A stretch of DNA of 64,000 nucleotides from Pseudoselenomonas ruminantium (GCF_900142515.1 NZ_FRBC01000016.1:1-64000), one strand, 5' to 3'; positions 24,353-33,632 are shown, counted from the stretch's first letter. Numbers and translations are program-made. Notes: a model not told the origin generated them from the sequence alone.

Positions 24353-26734
24353 ATGATGCGTTCGTTGTATTCTGGTGTTTCTGGTATCAAGGGTCATCAG
24401 ACGAGAATGGATGTTGTCGGCAATAACATTGCCAATGTCAATACAACTGGTTTCAAATCCGGCCGTGTTACCTTTGCAGATACCTTGAGCCAGACGTCTT
24501 CCAGCGCGGCTTCGGCTACCGGGAACCTCGGCGGCCGAAATCCCAAGCAGATCGGCCTGGGCGTGGGCGTGGCCAGTATCGATACGCTGTTCACGGATGG
24601 TAGTGTCCAGGCTACGGGTAAGAATACAGACGTGGCCATGTCCGGCAACGGCTTGTTTGTCGTAAAGAGCGGCAGTGAAACCTATTATACCCGTGATGGT
24701 GCCTTCGAATTCGATGAGAAAGGCAATTATGTCCTGCCGGGCAGCGGCCATTTCGTACAGGGATGGACGGCTTCGAATGGTTCGCTCAACACCAATGGCG
24801 CCATCGGGAATATCCAGATTGAAGCAGGCAAGTCCATGCCGTCGGCAGTAACTACCACGGCTACCTATAAAAATAATCTGAATGCGGCAAAGGAAACCGT
24901 CATCGGCATGAAACTTACCGATGCCAAGGGCAACTCCATCACGCTGGATTCCACCAATACCAATTCTTATACGGTAGGCGTAGGAAATACCTATACAGCT
25001 ACGGTCCGTAAAGCAGCCGTGACCTTTGCTTCGGGCATTTCCCTGCCTTCGGCACAGGGTACCTATGCCATGGGACAGACTTACTATATTCCCAACACGA
25101 CTTCTGTGACCGTCAATCTGGCTAATGGTGACGAAGTGACTGTACCTTACAACTCGGCCATCACCTGGCGTGTGGGCAGTGATGTGCCCTCAGCTACCAA
25201 TCCGGTTAAAACGCTGAACGTTTCGAGCACGAATACCGAAGTCACGTTGGATGACAATTCCACCATTGCCAATAAGAGCGGCAGCAGTTATAAAGTCGAA
25301 TTGCTTAATGGCGATACGATTGAAGTGCCTGCCAACTCCACACAGACTGCTGCGTATACCGTAGGCACAAATGCACCGGCGGATACGATTACCAGCATTA
25401 CGGGAAATTCCATAAAATTAGCCTCTGGTGCTACCATGACGAATAATAGCGGCACCCCTTATGAGGTATCCGATGGTACGCTTAAGATAAAGATCTCCAG
25501 CCAATCGACTAAGACATACGATACTACGAATGCTCTCAACCTGACCATCATGAGTGTCAATGGCTCACAGGCAACTCTGAGCGATGGTTCTACACTGGTA
25601 CTGACACCTGCCCAGATGTCCACCGGTACATATGTTCCCGGCTATAGCTTCAACTTTACGGCTACTGTTGCTGGTATGCCGACTTTATCAGCCTCTAAGG
25701 TCAGCTCGATTTCCGCCGTATCCCCGAGTGCCATCACCCGCATTTCCGGTACGGTTGATTCTGCCGATGGTACGACCACTTCCACGGATACCTTCAATGT
25801 GACTTCTGGTTATATCACCCCGCTCAGCGGCCTGAAGGTTTCTGAATTGACCTTGACCGACAGCCTGGGGAGCAGCATCAAGGTGTCCAACAGTGATACC
25901 ACCGGCTATAAGGCAGGAACGACAACCTACGCGTCGGATATTTCCTCCATCTTGCTCGATATGAGTGATGGTACGACCAGTACGCATACCAGCGGCAAGT
26001 ATACCATGGGGTACAGCCTGCCGTTGACGACTACTTTGAATGTTTATGATACGCTGGGCAATGCCCATACTGTAGTCGTGTACTTTACCAAGACCAAAAC
26101 GGACAGTGTCAACGGCAATCAGTGGACAGCTGCTGTGAATATCGATGGGTCCGGCAAGAATACCATCACAGAACCGGATGGCAGCACCACGACCATTGAG
26201 ATGTCCGATACCGTCCTGCAATTCAACACGAACGGCAAATACAGCGATGGTTCCGGTACCTTGAATCTGAAACTGACCAACGGCTCCACCGCAACGCAGA
26301 CCTTGACCATTGATGTCAGCCAGCTGACGCAGTATTCCGGCAACAACACCATCAATGGTGTTTGCAATGGCAATGCAGCCGGTACGCTGAAATCCATCGC
26401 CATCGATTCTTCCGGGATCATCACAGGGACCTATACCAATGGTGTAAGCCAGGCAGAGGCACAGATTGCCGTGGCGCAGTTCACCAATGCTTCCGGCCTG
26501 ACCAAGACCGGCACCAGCCTTTATCAGCAGTCGAACAACTCCGGTGAACCGAATGTCAAGACGGCGGCAGATTTGGGCGTGACGTTGCAGGCATCTGCTC
26601 TGGAAATGTCTAATGTGGATATCGCCAACGAATTCTCCGATATGATCATCACCCAGCGTGGCTTCCAGTCCAATTCCAAGATTGTCACCGTCAGTGATGA
26701 AATGCTGGAAACCATGATCAATATGAAACGCTAA
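24353..26734 (+). CDS. flgE: flagellar hook protein FlgE
   Basis: A 793-residue hook protein, much longer than the roughly 400 residues of enterobacterial FlgE. The conserved N-terminal rod/hook region reads LYSGVSGIKGHQTRMDVVGN and NIANVNTTGFKSGRVTF; the C-terminal one has LEMSNVDIANEFSDMIITQR and ends SKIVTVSDEMLETMINMKR. Between them lies a Thr/Ser-rich variable region with an apparent tandem module (about residues 252-314 and 315-372). AAGGAG lies 12 nt before the first of two adjacent ATGs. No other flagellar structural gene is adjacent. Confidence 0.93.
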   Translation: MMRSLYSGVSGIKGHQTRMDVVGNNIANVNTTGFKSGRVTFADTLSQTSSSAASATGNLGGRNPKQIGLGVGVASIDTLFTDGSVQATGKNTDVAMSGNGLFVVKSGSETYYTRDGAFEFDEKGNYVLPGSGHFVQGWTASNGSLNTNGAIGNIQIEAGKSMPSAVTTTATYKNNLNAAKETVIGMKLTDAKGNSITLDSTNTNSYTVGVGNTYTATVRKAAVTFASGISLPSAQGTYAMGQTYYIPNTTSVTVNLANGDEVTVPYNSAITWRVGSDVPSATNPVKTLNVSSTNTEVTLDDNSTIANKSGSSYKVELLNGDTIEVPANSTQTAAYTVGTNAPADTITSITGNSIKLASGATMTNNSGTPYEVSDGTLKIKISSQSTKTYDTTNALNLTIMSVNGSQATLSDGSTLVLTPAQMSTGTYVPGYSFNFTATVAGMPTLSASKVSSISAVSPSAITRISGTVDSADGTTTSTDTFNVTSGYITPLSGLKVSELTLTDSLGSSIKVSNSDTTGYKAGTTTYASDISSILLDMSDGTTSTHTSGKYTMGYSLPLTTTLNVYDTLGNAHTVVVYFTKTKTDSVNGNQWTAAVNIDGSGKNTITEPDGSTTTIEMSDTVLQFNTNGKYSDGSGTLNLKLTNGSTATQTLTIDVSQLTQYSGNNTINGVCNGNAAGTLKSIAIDSSGIITGTYTNGVSQAEAQIAVAQFTNASGLTKTGTSLYQQSNNSGEPNVKTAADLGVTLQASALEMSNVDIANEFSDMIITQRGFQSNSKIVTVSDEMLETMINMKR

Positions 26735-26743
26735 ATAAAATGG

Positions 26744-26772
26744 CCGGCAGTCCAGATGGGCTGCCGGTTTTA
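26744..26772 (+). terminator. intrinsic terminator after flgE
   Basis: A 10-bp stem with one G-U pair (CCGGCAGTCC / GGGCTGCCGG), AGAT loop, then TTTTATT. Confidence 0.82.
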
Positions 26773-26792
26773 TTCAGATTGGGGCATACAAA

Positions 26793-26825
26793 AAGGCCAC
26801 GGAGCGGGATTAACTCCGTGGCCTT
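26793..26825. repeat. perfect 12-bp hairpin downstream of flgE
   Basis: AAGGCCACGGAG and CTCCGTGGCCTT with a 9-nt loop, no T-run after it. A further 8-bp hairpin (CAAGAAGG / CCTTCTTG) lies at 26864-26889. The stretch 26735-27071 otherwise holds only the palindrome at 26981 and short leader reading frames. Confidence 0.6.
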
Positions 26826-26980
26826 CTAGGGAAGGGATGATAAAAAATTTGAGAAATGGGAAGCAAGAAGGGTGGGATATTCCTTCTTGTTTAGGGAATC
26901 AATAAGAGCCTTACACTTGGGGGATTAACCAAGTATCTCTTACTGACAAGCTTATTATAGCGAAGTTTTATGAAAATAAT

Positions 26981-26998
26981 ATGTAACTCGGGTTACAT
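26981..26998. promoter_or_regulatory. ATGTAAC-TCGG-GTTACAT palindrome before the M48 gene
   Basis: A perfect 7+4+7 inverted repeat about 75 nt before the metalloprotease gene, in the position of an operator. The cognate regulator is unknown. Confidence 0.4.
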
Positions 26999-27071
26999 AA
27001 TGAAAAAAAATGAAAAATTTTTTTCATGTGTAGGATGTGATAAAATAGGAGGTAGTAGAAATGAGGTGCTG

Positions 27072-28883
27072 ATGATGAGATATAGAAAAATAAAGCGGCT
27101 GGTGGCAGCTGGCATCTTGACTATGGGAACTATTTTGGCGCCCCTGCGGCCAGTGGAGGCGGTAGATGCCTGGGGAGCGGCAGCACAGGCTTTGGGCATC
27201 TTTGCGGCGTATAAATCCAGCCTGGCTGGGATGCTGGCCTTGGGAAATAATGTTGGCGCGCAGATGCAGTGCCGTATTCAGGATATCGAGCAGAATGGGC
27301 AGGACCCTAATGATCATGATGTGCAGGTGGTCAATCAGGTTATGCAACAGCTGGTGACGCAGGGCGATTATGTACTGAAGGCCAATTCCCTGCCGTTTAT
27401 GTGGACGGTGAATGACAGCAAGGATTTTAATGCGGCCTGTTATCCGACCAATTATATCAGCATCAACAGGGCCTTGGTACGGGGGCTGAATCTGGAACCG
27501 GACGAGTTGGCGGCCGTGTTTGCACATGAGATGACGCATGGACTGGAGCAGCATAGTGCCAAGAACTATGCCAAGGCGGTGGCGCAGTCCATAGGAATGA
27601 GCATGGTCAATATGGATACTGGCTCGATGGATTGGGGCAGGCTTAATGGCCTGGTCAATTATTCCATTGCCAAGAATGTCACGCTGCCCACAGAATATGA
27701 TGCGGATGAGGGCGGCTTTTATCTGATGACCAGTGCGGGGTTCAATCCTGGCGGTGGTGCTGCAGCTATGGCCCGCATGGGATATTATCTTACCTATGAG
27801 ACACAGAACTTCCTGGAATATCAGGACCCGGATCCTAAGAAACAGGAGCGGGAAAGCTACAGTGACCATCCGGAGACCAAGTTGCGGGAAGACCGCCTGG
27901 CGCAGATGATGACGGATTATAGTGCCGGTCATGTAACGGTACAGAACCGCAAGGATATTTATATTGATGGAAAGAAATTGCTGTCGGTGGAATGGACCGG
28001 AGAAGGTTATGACAATACCGCTGAGAATGCCTATTATGTGGCTGGAGCGATTGCGAAGGCCTTCCATGATTACGATAGTATCGCGGGCTGGAATTTTCGG
28101 GCAGATGGTGAAGGCAGCCTGACCTGCCTGGATAACAGCCGGGTCAATGCAAAGCTGAGGGAATTCCTCACGCTGCGGTCCGCCGGTGAACGCTTGCAGC
28201 GTCTGGTGCGTGCTGCTTATGCCGGTGAAGCAGCCAGCGGCGCCCGGCAGCAATTGCGGGTGGCAGAAAAGAAGCGGGATCAGCAGCGTTATAACCTGCG
28301 GGAGGCAATCCTGAATGCCGATGCGAGAACCGTGAAAAAGATGCGGGAAAATGCGGATGCCTATAGTGATTTCGGCTTGGGCGATAAAGCACAATTTCAG
28401 ATGAAGCGGGTCTTTGCGAGCCGTCAGGTGGACAATCTGGCAGAAAGCCAGGCAATCAGTGCCCGGGCCAAGGCCGTCAGCGGTGATTTTGCCGGGGCTG
28501 TGCAGGAGGCAAATGCTGCTGTCGCTACAGACGGGAAGAATATCTATACCTATCTGAACCGGGCGGATATCTACCATATGCAGGGCAATCTGGCCAAGGC
28601 ACTGGCTGACTTGCAGCAGGCCAAGGCGATTGACAAGGACAATGTCATCAGTTATCTGTTGTCAGGGCGGATCTATGATGAAATGGGGAATAAGGAAGAG
28701 GCGGAAAAGGATTTTGCCGAATTTTACCGTTTGCGGCCCAGAGCCTACCGGGAAATCCCGGAAGAGTATCTGGAGACGATAGCGCCCAAAGAATATAAGG
28801 AAATACAGAAGGAAAAAGCCGAGGCCAGGGCGAAATTTGCCAAGGAGTGGAAAAAGGAACAAAAACGTAAAAATAAACAATGA
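27072..28883 (+). CDS. exported M48-type metalloprotease with C-terminal TPR repeats
   Basis: A 603-residue protein with an N-terminal signal peptide (cleavage near PVEA-VDAWG, about residue 30), an M48 peptidase domain with the zinc motif HEMTH in AAVFAHEMTHGLEQHS and the downstream glutamate in TEYDADEGGFYLM, then about two TPR units (residues about 470-560) and a Lys/Glu-rich tail. It resembles the BepA-like periplasmic proteases of diderms. The start is uncertain: AGGAGG at 27047-27052 is 19 nt from the ATG at 27072 but 8 nt from an out-of-frame ATG at 27061 that ends at TGA overlapping it. Confidence 0.85.
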   Translation: MMRYRKIKRLVAAGILTMGTILAPLRPVEAVDAWGAAAQALGIFAAYKSSLAGMLALGNNVGAQMQCRIQDIEQNGQDPNDHDVQVVNQVMQQLVTQGDYVLKANSLPFMWTVNDSKDFNAACYPTNYISINRALVRGLNLEPDELAAVFAHEMTHGLEQHSAKNYAKAVAQSIGMSMVNMDTGSMDWGRLNGLVNYSIAKNVTLPTEYDADEGGFYLMTSAGFNPGGGAAAMARMGYYLTYETQNFLEYQDPDPKKQERESYSDHPETKLREDRLAQMMTDYSAGHVTVQNRKDIYIDGKKLLSVEWTGEGYDNTAENAYYVAGAIAKAFHDYDSIAGWNFRADGEGSLTCLDNSRVNAKLREFLTLRSAGERLQRLVRAAYAGEAASGARQQLRVAEKKRDQQRYNLREAILNADARTVKKMRENADAYSDFGLGDKAQFQMKRVFASRQVDNLAESQAISARAKAVSGDFAGAVQEANAAVATDGKNIYTYLNRADIYHMQGNLAKALADLQQAKAIDKDNVISYLLSGRIYDEMGNKEEAEKDFAEFYRLRPRAYREIPEEYLETIAPKEYKEIQKEKAEARAKFAKEWKKEQKRKNKQ

Positions 28884-28930
28884 AAATGAGCAGAATCGTA
28901 AAAAAATGTAAACTTTTTTCCACCAGCCCC

Positions 28931-28959
28931 TTGCAGTAAATGAATATGCTTGTTAAAAT
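28931..28959 (+). promoter_or_regulatory. promoter of the AcoR-like regulator
   Basis: TTGCAG (28931-28936), 17 bp, TAAAAT (28954-28959), with TG at -15/-14 making an extended -10. Confidence 0.65.
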
Positions 28960-29039
28960 GTAAGGTACGAAATTTTGTGACCGGAAGAGAGGCGGGGCGC
29001 GCAAGCCCGCCAGATAAGGCATATATAGGAGGATAAAAG

Positions 29040-30959
29040 ATGATTAGAGAGCATCGCAGCCGTGCGAAACTCGAAACGTATTACGAAAAATTTGCTCGTG
29101 ATGGTATATTGGATCCGAACGTTCATCCGTGGGTGGCAGAATCCTGGAAGGCCAGCCAGAAATATGGTGTGGGTGCGGAGAAGATGGCCATAAAACATCT
29201 GTTGTCCAAAGAAGCGTTTCATGAATTGCAATTGAAACATGCGGATGCGATTGAATACCTTAGCGATCTCAGCGATGGGATCAAGGAATTTTTCCAGGAA
29301 TACAATCTGAGTCTGCTGCTGATCGATGCAGACTGCACCGTGCTCAAAAGTTATTCCCTGCCTTTTTATCAGATGACTCCGGGGGAAATCGAAGGTGCGA
29401 ATGTGGGCATTGATCAGGTGGGTACTTCCTCAATCAGCGTGGCTTTAGAGCATAAGGCGCCCTTCTGGATGTTCGGCCCGGAAATGTGGGTCAGGGAATG
29501 CCAGTTAGGTGATGCCTGCTCGGCACCCGTGATTGTCGCTGGCGAGCTCACCTATATCATTACCTTGGTATCCATGGAGCAGGTAGCAATGCCGCAGGAT
29601 GCTGTGATCTCCCTGCTCTTCACCATGCGCAAGGCATTGGAGCGTCATCTGAGCGAAGCCATTCGCATCAAAGCGGATGAGGCGATACTCGATTCGACGC
29701 CTTTTGCCGTTTATCATGTATTGCCCGGCGGCGAGGTGGCCTATGCCAATCGCCTGGGGCATACCCGTCTGGAGGGCATCGGGGCCAAGCGGGAAGCTGG
29801 TACCCGCCGCAGCGCATCCAATCTCAATGATGTGATCATGAACTATCAGCATACACCGATCTACAAGGGCTTTCGGGGGATTCCTTCCTATAATAAGGAG
29901 GTAACTTGGATCACGCCGGCGAAGACTTATGAGGACATTACCACGGTAGTACCTTTGGAACGCGATGAAGATCAGGCTGTGCAGAGCGTGGTAGTGGTAT
30001 CCATGCCGATTGAGGACTTGCGTACGCTGGTAGCTCATGCCGCAGGTTATACGGCCAAGTATAGTCTGGGGTCGATGGTGGGCGAAGGGACGACCTTTGC
30101 CAGTGTGCGTAACAAGGCTGGCCGGGTGGCCAAGAACAAGCATCATGTGCTGATCCAGGGCGAGGCTGGTACAGGCAAGCAGCGTATGGCACATGGAATC
30201 CATCAGGGCAGTCTTCGCGCGGCAGGTCCGCTTATCACCCTGCGTTGTGGTGATACCACGCCGGAACTGTTGGAACAGGAGCTCTTTGGTGTGGTGCTGA
30301 ATTCGGAAGTCAGCCATCAGGGGCGCCTGGAACTGGCTTCTGGTGGTACTTTGTTCCTGGACGAAATCGAAAAGATGCCGAAGAATATCGCCAAGGCACT
30401 GGCCGAGGCGCTGCGGACTGGCAAGGCTTGCCGGGTTGGCGAGCAGGTACAGCGCAATATCGATGTGCGCATCATTGCCGCTTGTGACAGCGATCTGAAG
30501 CGCCTGACCGAGAGGGGGCTCTTTGACCGGGATCTTTATGAGGCTCTGGCTAAGAGCGTTATCCGCGTGCCGGCTTTGCGCAGCCGCCGTGAGGATATCC
30601 CCAAGCTGGCGTCGCATATCATCAGCGAACTGGCTGAGCAGCATCAGATGAAGGTCAAGAAGATTTTGCCGGAAACGGAAAAGGTGCTGCGTGATTATGA
30701 CTGGCCGGGCAATATCAAACAGTTGCAGAGCGTATTGGAGTATGCGTTCTTCAATACGAATGAAGATGTCATCAATCCCCACGATATCAGCCTGATGGGG
30801 GATGTGAAGCCGGATAACAAGTGGAAGGAAGACCGTGAGGTTTTCGTCAAGGCATGGCAGGCGGCTGGCGGTAATGTGAGCCGGCTGGCGAACCTTTTGA
30901 ATGTGAGCCGGGTGACCCTGTACCGTTATCTGAAGAAGTATGGATTGGAAAAGAAGTAA
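29040..30959 (+). CDS. AcoR-like AAA+ transcriptional regulator lacking GAFTGA
   Basis: A 639-residue protein with the layout of a sigma-54 activator: N-terminal GAF-like sensor (about residues 85-200, with GIDQVGTSSISVALEHKAPF), a PAS-like region (about 215-325), an AAA+ domain with Walker A GEAGTGKQ (374-381) and Walker B TLFLDE (437-442), and a Fis-type HTH at the end (about 610-636, SRLANLLNVSRVTLYRYLKK). After ELFG (414-417) the loop that normally reads GAFTGA is replaced by NSEVSHQG, so contact with sigma-54 is doubtful. It may act with sigma-70, as TyrR does. The first gene after it, trmB, starts 12 nt later. Confidence 0.85.
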   Translation: MIREHRSRAKLETYYEKFARDGILDPNVHPWVAESWKASQKYGVGAEKMAIKHLLSKEAFHELQLKHADAIEYLSDLSDGIKEFFQEYNLSLLLIDADCTVLKSYSLPFYQMTPGEIEGANVGIDQVGTSSISVALEHKAPFWMFGPEMWVRECQLGDACSAPVIVAGELTYIITLVSMEQVAMPQDAVISLLFTMRKALERHLSEAIRIKADEAILDSTPFAVYHVLPGGEVAYANRLGHTRLEGIGAKREAGTRRSASNLNDVIMNYQHTPIYKGFRGIPSYNKEVTWITPAKTYEDITTVVPLERDEDQAVQSVVVVSMPIEDLRTLVAHAAGYTAKYSLGSMVGEGTTFASVRNKAGRVAKNKHHVLIQGEAGTGKQRMAHGIHQGSLRAAGPLITLRCGDTTPELLEQELFGVVLNSEVSHQGRLELASGGTLFLDEIEKMPKNIAKALAEALRTGKACRVGEQVQRNIDVRIIAACDSDLKRLTERGLFDRDLYEALAKSVIRVPALRSRREDIPKLASHIISELAEQHQMKVKKILPETEKVLRDYDWPGNIKQLQSVLEYAFFNTNEDVINPHDISLMGDVKPDNKWKEDREVFVKAWQAAGGNVSRLANLLNVSRVTLYRYLKKYGLEKK

Positions 30960-30971
30960 GGAGAAATTTAA

Positions 30972-31622
30972 GTGCGTTTACGGAGAAAACCCTGGGTGGA
31001 TGAAGCCATCCATGAATTTGATGCTTTTGTCGTGAGCAAGGATCAGGAGATCGGTGAAGAGCGGAAGGGTCAGTGGTGTGAGATCTTTGGCCGCAAGGCA
31101 CCGCTGCATGTGGAATTGGGAACCGGCAAGGGCGATTTCATCACGCAGCTGGCCGAGCGCAATCCCGACATCAACTATATCGGGATCGAGGCACAGCAGG
31201 ATGTGCTTTACTCTGCGGCCAAAAAGGTAGCAGAAAAGGGGCTTACCAATGTGCGCCTGCTGGTTTTTGATATCAATAATATCGAGAATATTTTCGGGGA
31301 AGAGGAAGTGGATCGCTTTTATGTGAATTTCTGCGATCCCTGGCCGAAGAAGCGTCATGCCAAACGCCGTCTCACGCATACGGGCTTTTTGGAAAAGTAT
31401 CGCCGCCTGCTCAAGAAACCGGGCCAGCTGCATTTCAAGACGGATAATCGTCCGTTGTTTGATTTCTCGTTGGAACAGTTTGCAGAGGCCGGTCTTACGG
31501 TGCAGGATGTTTCCTTCGATCTGCATGCGGAAAATCGTGCGGACAATATCATGACAGAGTATGAACGGAAGTTCAGCGGCTTTGGGGAGAAAATCAACCG
31601 TTGTGAGGTCATTTTCGCCTGA
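30972..31622 (+). CDS. trmB: tRNA (guanine-N7-)-methyltransferase
   Basis: A 216-residue TrmB that methylates G46 in the variable loop of tRNAs with SAM. Motifs: VELGTGKGDFITQLAERNPDINYIGIE (read in parts), FYVNFCDPWPKKRHAKRRLT and HFKTDNRPLFDFS. The start is GTG at 30972 with AAGGAG 8 nt upstream, 12 nt behind the regulator gene, so the two may share a transcript. Confidence 0.95.
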   Translation: MRLRRKPWVDEAIHEFDAFVVSKDQEIGEERKGQWCEIFGRKAPLHVELGTGKGDFITQLAERNPDINYIGIEAQQDVLYSAAKKVAEKGLTNVRLLVFDINNIENIFGEEEVDRFYVNFCDPWPKKRHAKRRLTHTGFLEKYRRLLKKPGQLHFKTDNRPLFDFSLEQFAEAGLTVQDVSFDLHAENRADNIMTEYERKFSGFGEKINRCEVIFA

Positions 31623-31651
31623 TCTGGCATAAAGCACAAGGAGGCTTTTTC

Positions 31652-32842
31652 GTGCGGATTCGGAAGAAGATTTGGAATAATGATGCTGAACCGATACTGG
31701 TTATCATGGTAGTGCTGATGGTGCTGGGCACGATCAATGTTTTCAGTTCCAGCTTTGTGCTGGGGACAACGGATTATGAGGATCCTTATCATTTCCTGCG
31801 CAGCCATGGCGTCTTTTTGGTTATTGGCTTGGTGCTGTTCTGGATATTCCGCAAGATCAATTATCAGCGTTGGCGTTCCTTGCGGGGCGGTCTGATGATG
31901 GCTCTGGTGGGGACACTCTTTGCTGCTTTGGTGCTGGTATTGATTGTGGGAACAGAGGTAAATGGGGCCAAGCGCTGGCTTTTTGGTATCGGACAGCCTG
32001 CGGAATTGGCCAAGCTGGTAGCCATCATGCTGGCGGCATCTACCTTGGCCACCCGCTTGAAGCGAGGAACGGCCAATTCATTGGGCAATGTGTTCAATGG
32101 GCCTTTTTTCCTGATTTACCTGATGTTTGGTTTGATTGAGTTGGAACCGGATATGGGGACGGCCCTTATCGTGGTGGGCGGGCCGGTCTTTATGGCCATG
32201 GTCGCGGGCATGTCTATCAAGTATGTAGCCGGATTCGGCGGATTTGTCCTGATGATCCTGGTGCTGATGATCAATATCCAGCCTTATCGTCTGGCTCGCC
32301 TGAAGGTTTGGTTTGACCCTTGGGCGGATGCGCAGGGGATGGGGTATCAGACCGTACAGTCCCTGTCGACCATCGGTTCCGGTGGTTTCTGGGGGATGGG
32401 CTTGGGTGAAGGCGTCAGCAAATATGCCTATCTGCCGGAGGCGCATACGGATTTTGCCTTTGCTATCTTCAGCCAGGAACATGGCTATATGGGAGCTTTT
32501 ATGGTGTTCCTGCTGCTGGCCCTGCTGGTTCTCTTCTGTGTGCGCATTGCCAATCGGGCACCGGATGAGTATGGCCAGATGCTGGTCACAGGGATCATGG
32601 TGCTGATTGCGGGGCAGGCTATTGCCAATATCATGATGGTGGGAGGCTTGTTGCCCGTGGTTGGTGTACCGCTGCCCTTTATCAGTTATGGTGGTTCGTC
32701 CTTGATTGTCACGATGATGGCTATGGGGATGCTGCTGAATGTCTGTGATCATGGTAAAAAGCCGTCACTGGAAAATGAGCAGCCGGCAGCGGCCGCAAAG
32801 CCGGCTTCCCGGAAACGGCCGCATTTGCGGATCGTTAAATAA
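31652..32842 (+). CDS. SEDS-family protein (FtsW/RodA/SpoVE)
   Basis: A 396-residue membrane protein with about 10 segments. The SEDS signature is clear: WFDPWADAQGMGYQTVQSL, then GSGGFWGMGLGEGVSKYAYLPEAHTDFAFAIFSQEHG (read in parts) and GLLPVVGVPLPFISYGGSS near the end. SEDS proteins polymerise peptidoglycan with a class-b PBP partner during division or elongation. No PBP or other division gene is adjacent, so FtsW, RodA and SpoVE cannot be told apart. The start is GTG at 31652 with AAGGAGG 7 nt upstream. Confidence 0.93.
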   Translation: MRIRKKIWNNDAEPILVIMVVLMVLGTINVFSSSFVLGTTDYEDPYHFLRSHGVFLVIGLVLFWIFRKINYQRWRSLRGGLMMALVGTLFAALVLVLIVGTEVNGAKRWLFGIGQPAELAKLVAIMLAASTLATRLKRGTANSLGNVFNGPFFLIYLMFGLIELEPDMGTALIVVGGPVFMAMVAGMSIKYVAGFGGFVLMILVLMINIQPYRLARLKVWFDPWADAQGMGYQTVQSLSTIGSGGFWGMGLGEGVSKYAYLPEAHTDFAFAIFSQEHGYMGAFMVFLLLALLVLFCVRIANRAPDEYGQMLVTGIMVLIAGQAIANIMMVGGLLPVVGVPLPFISYGGSSLIVTMMAMGMLLNVCDHGKKPSLENEQPAAAAKPASRKRPHLRIVK

Positions 32843-32850
32843 ATGATTTA

Positions 32851-32878
32851 GCCTTCTCGCAGGGGAAGGCTGTTTTTT
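32851..32878 (+). terminator. intrinsic terminator after the SEDS gene
   Basis: GCCTTCTC / GGGAAGGC stem with one G-U pair and a GCAG loop, then a T-run. Confidence 0.85.
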
Positions 32879-32894
32879 CAAGGAGGGGATGCAT

Positions 32895-33599
32895 ATGCGT
32901 AAGTTGATGGTCCTTTTGATATTGTTGGGGGTTTTGTGTGTCAGTGTTCCTCAGACTGAGGCTGCCCGTTTTGCCAAAGCCGAGGAAGTGACCCGGCCGG
33001 CGGGGACAATCTGGGGGTATCCTGGCAGCAATGTGCGTTTTGAGATTGCCGACCCACGCAAGGCAGAGACTTTCGTGGCTAAAAATGGCGAACAGCGCCT
33101 GCGCCTGAAAGAGCCCGGGGATGTATTCGTCAAGGCGGTTTTTTATGAGAGCAATGGCGATATCATCGAATACCACCTCACATTCCATGTAACCGGTCAG
33201 GCCGTAGATGAAACGGCTGTGGATGTGAACAGCTATGCAGAAGAAGTTCTGGCATTGGTCAATGCCGAGCGGCGGAAATACAATCTGGAACCGCTCAGAT
33301 TGGCTCAGGATCTGAATGAGGATGCCATGGTGCGGGCGCGGGAATGCGTGCGTCATTTTTCGCATCAACGCCCGGATGGCAGCGATTACAATACTGTGTT
33401 GCGCAATCCCTATAAGGAAGCTGGCGAGAATCTGTCTGCAGGCCGTCCGTCTGCACAGGCCACGGTGGAAGGCTGGATGAATTCACCAGCCCACCGCGAT
33501 AATATCCTTTATCCGAATTTCCGGGAAATGGGAATCGGCTATCTTTATGAGAGCAACAGCCGTTATCGTCATTATTGGGCACAGTTGTTCCGCCGGTAA
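32895..33599 (+). CDS. secreted CAP-domain (SCP/YkwD-like) protein
   Basis: A 234-residue protein with a signal peptide (cleavage near TEA-ARF, about residue 22), a spacer domain (about 25-108) and a CAP domain from about 115: EVLALVNAERRKYNLEPLRL, CVRHFSHQRPDG, AGENLSAG and MNSPAHRDNILYPNFREMGIGY. Prokaryotic CAP proteins are secreted; their role is mostly unknown. The ATG at 32895 has AGGAGGGG ending 6 nt before it; an ATG at 32889 directly abuts that site and is unlikely. Confidence 0.88.
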   Translation: MRKLMVLLILLGVLCVSVPQTEAARFAKAEEVTRPAGTIWGYPGSNVRFEIADPRKAETFVAKNGEQRLRLKEPGDVFVKAVFYESNGDIIEYHLTFHVTGQAVDETAVDVNSYAEEVLALVNAERRKYNLEPLRLAQDLNEDAMVRARECVRHFSHQRPDGSDYNTVLRNPYKEAGENLSAGRPSAQATVEGWMNSPAHRDNILYPNFREMGIGYLYESNSRYRHYWAQLFRR

Positions 33600-33632
33600 G
33601 AGAAGCGGATCGTTATGTGGGAGGATGAGAAG

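Noticed and set aside
26970..27071. 34-codon upstream extension of the M48 protease
   Set aside because: The extension would put a Lys/Cys-rich stretch before an otherwise normal signal peptide, has no ribosome site at 26970, and overlaps the palindrome and probable promoter region.
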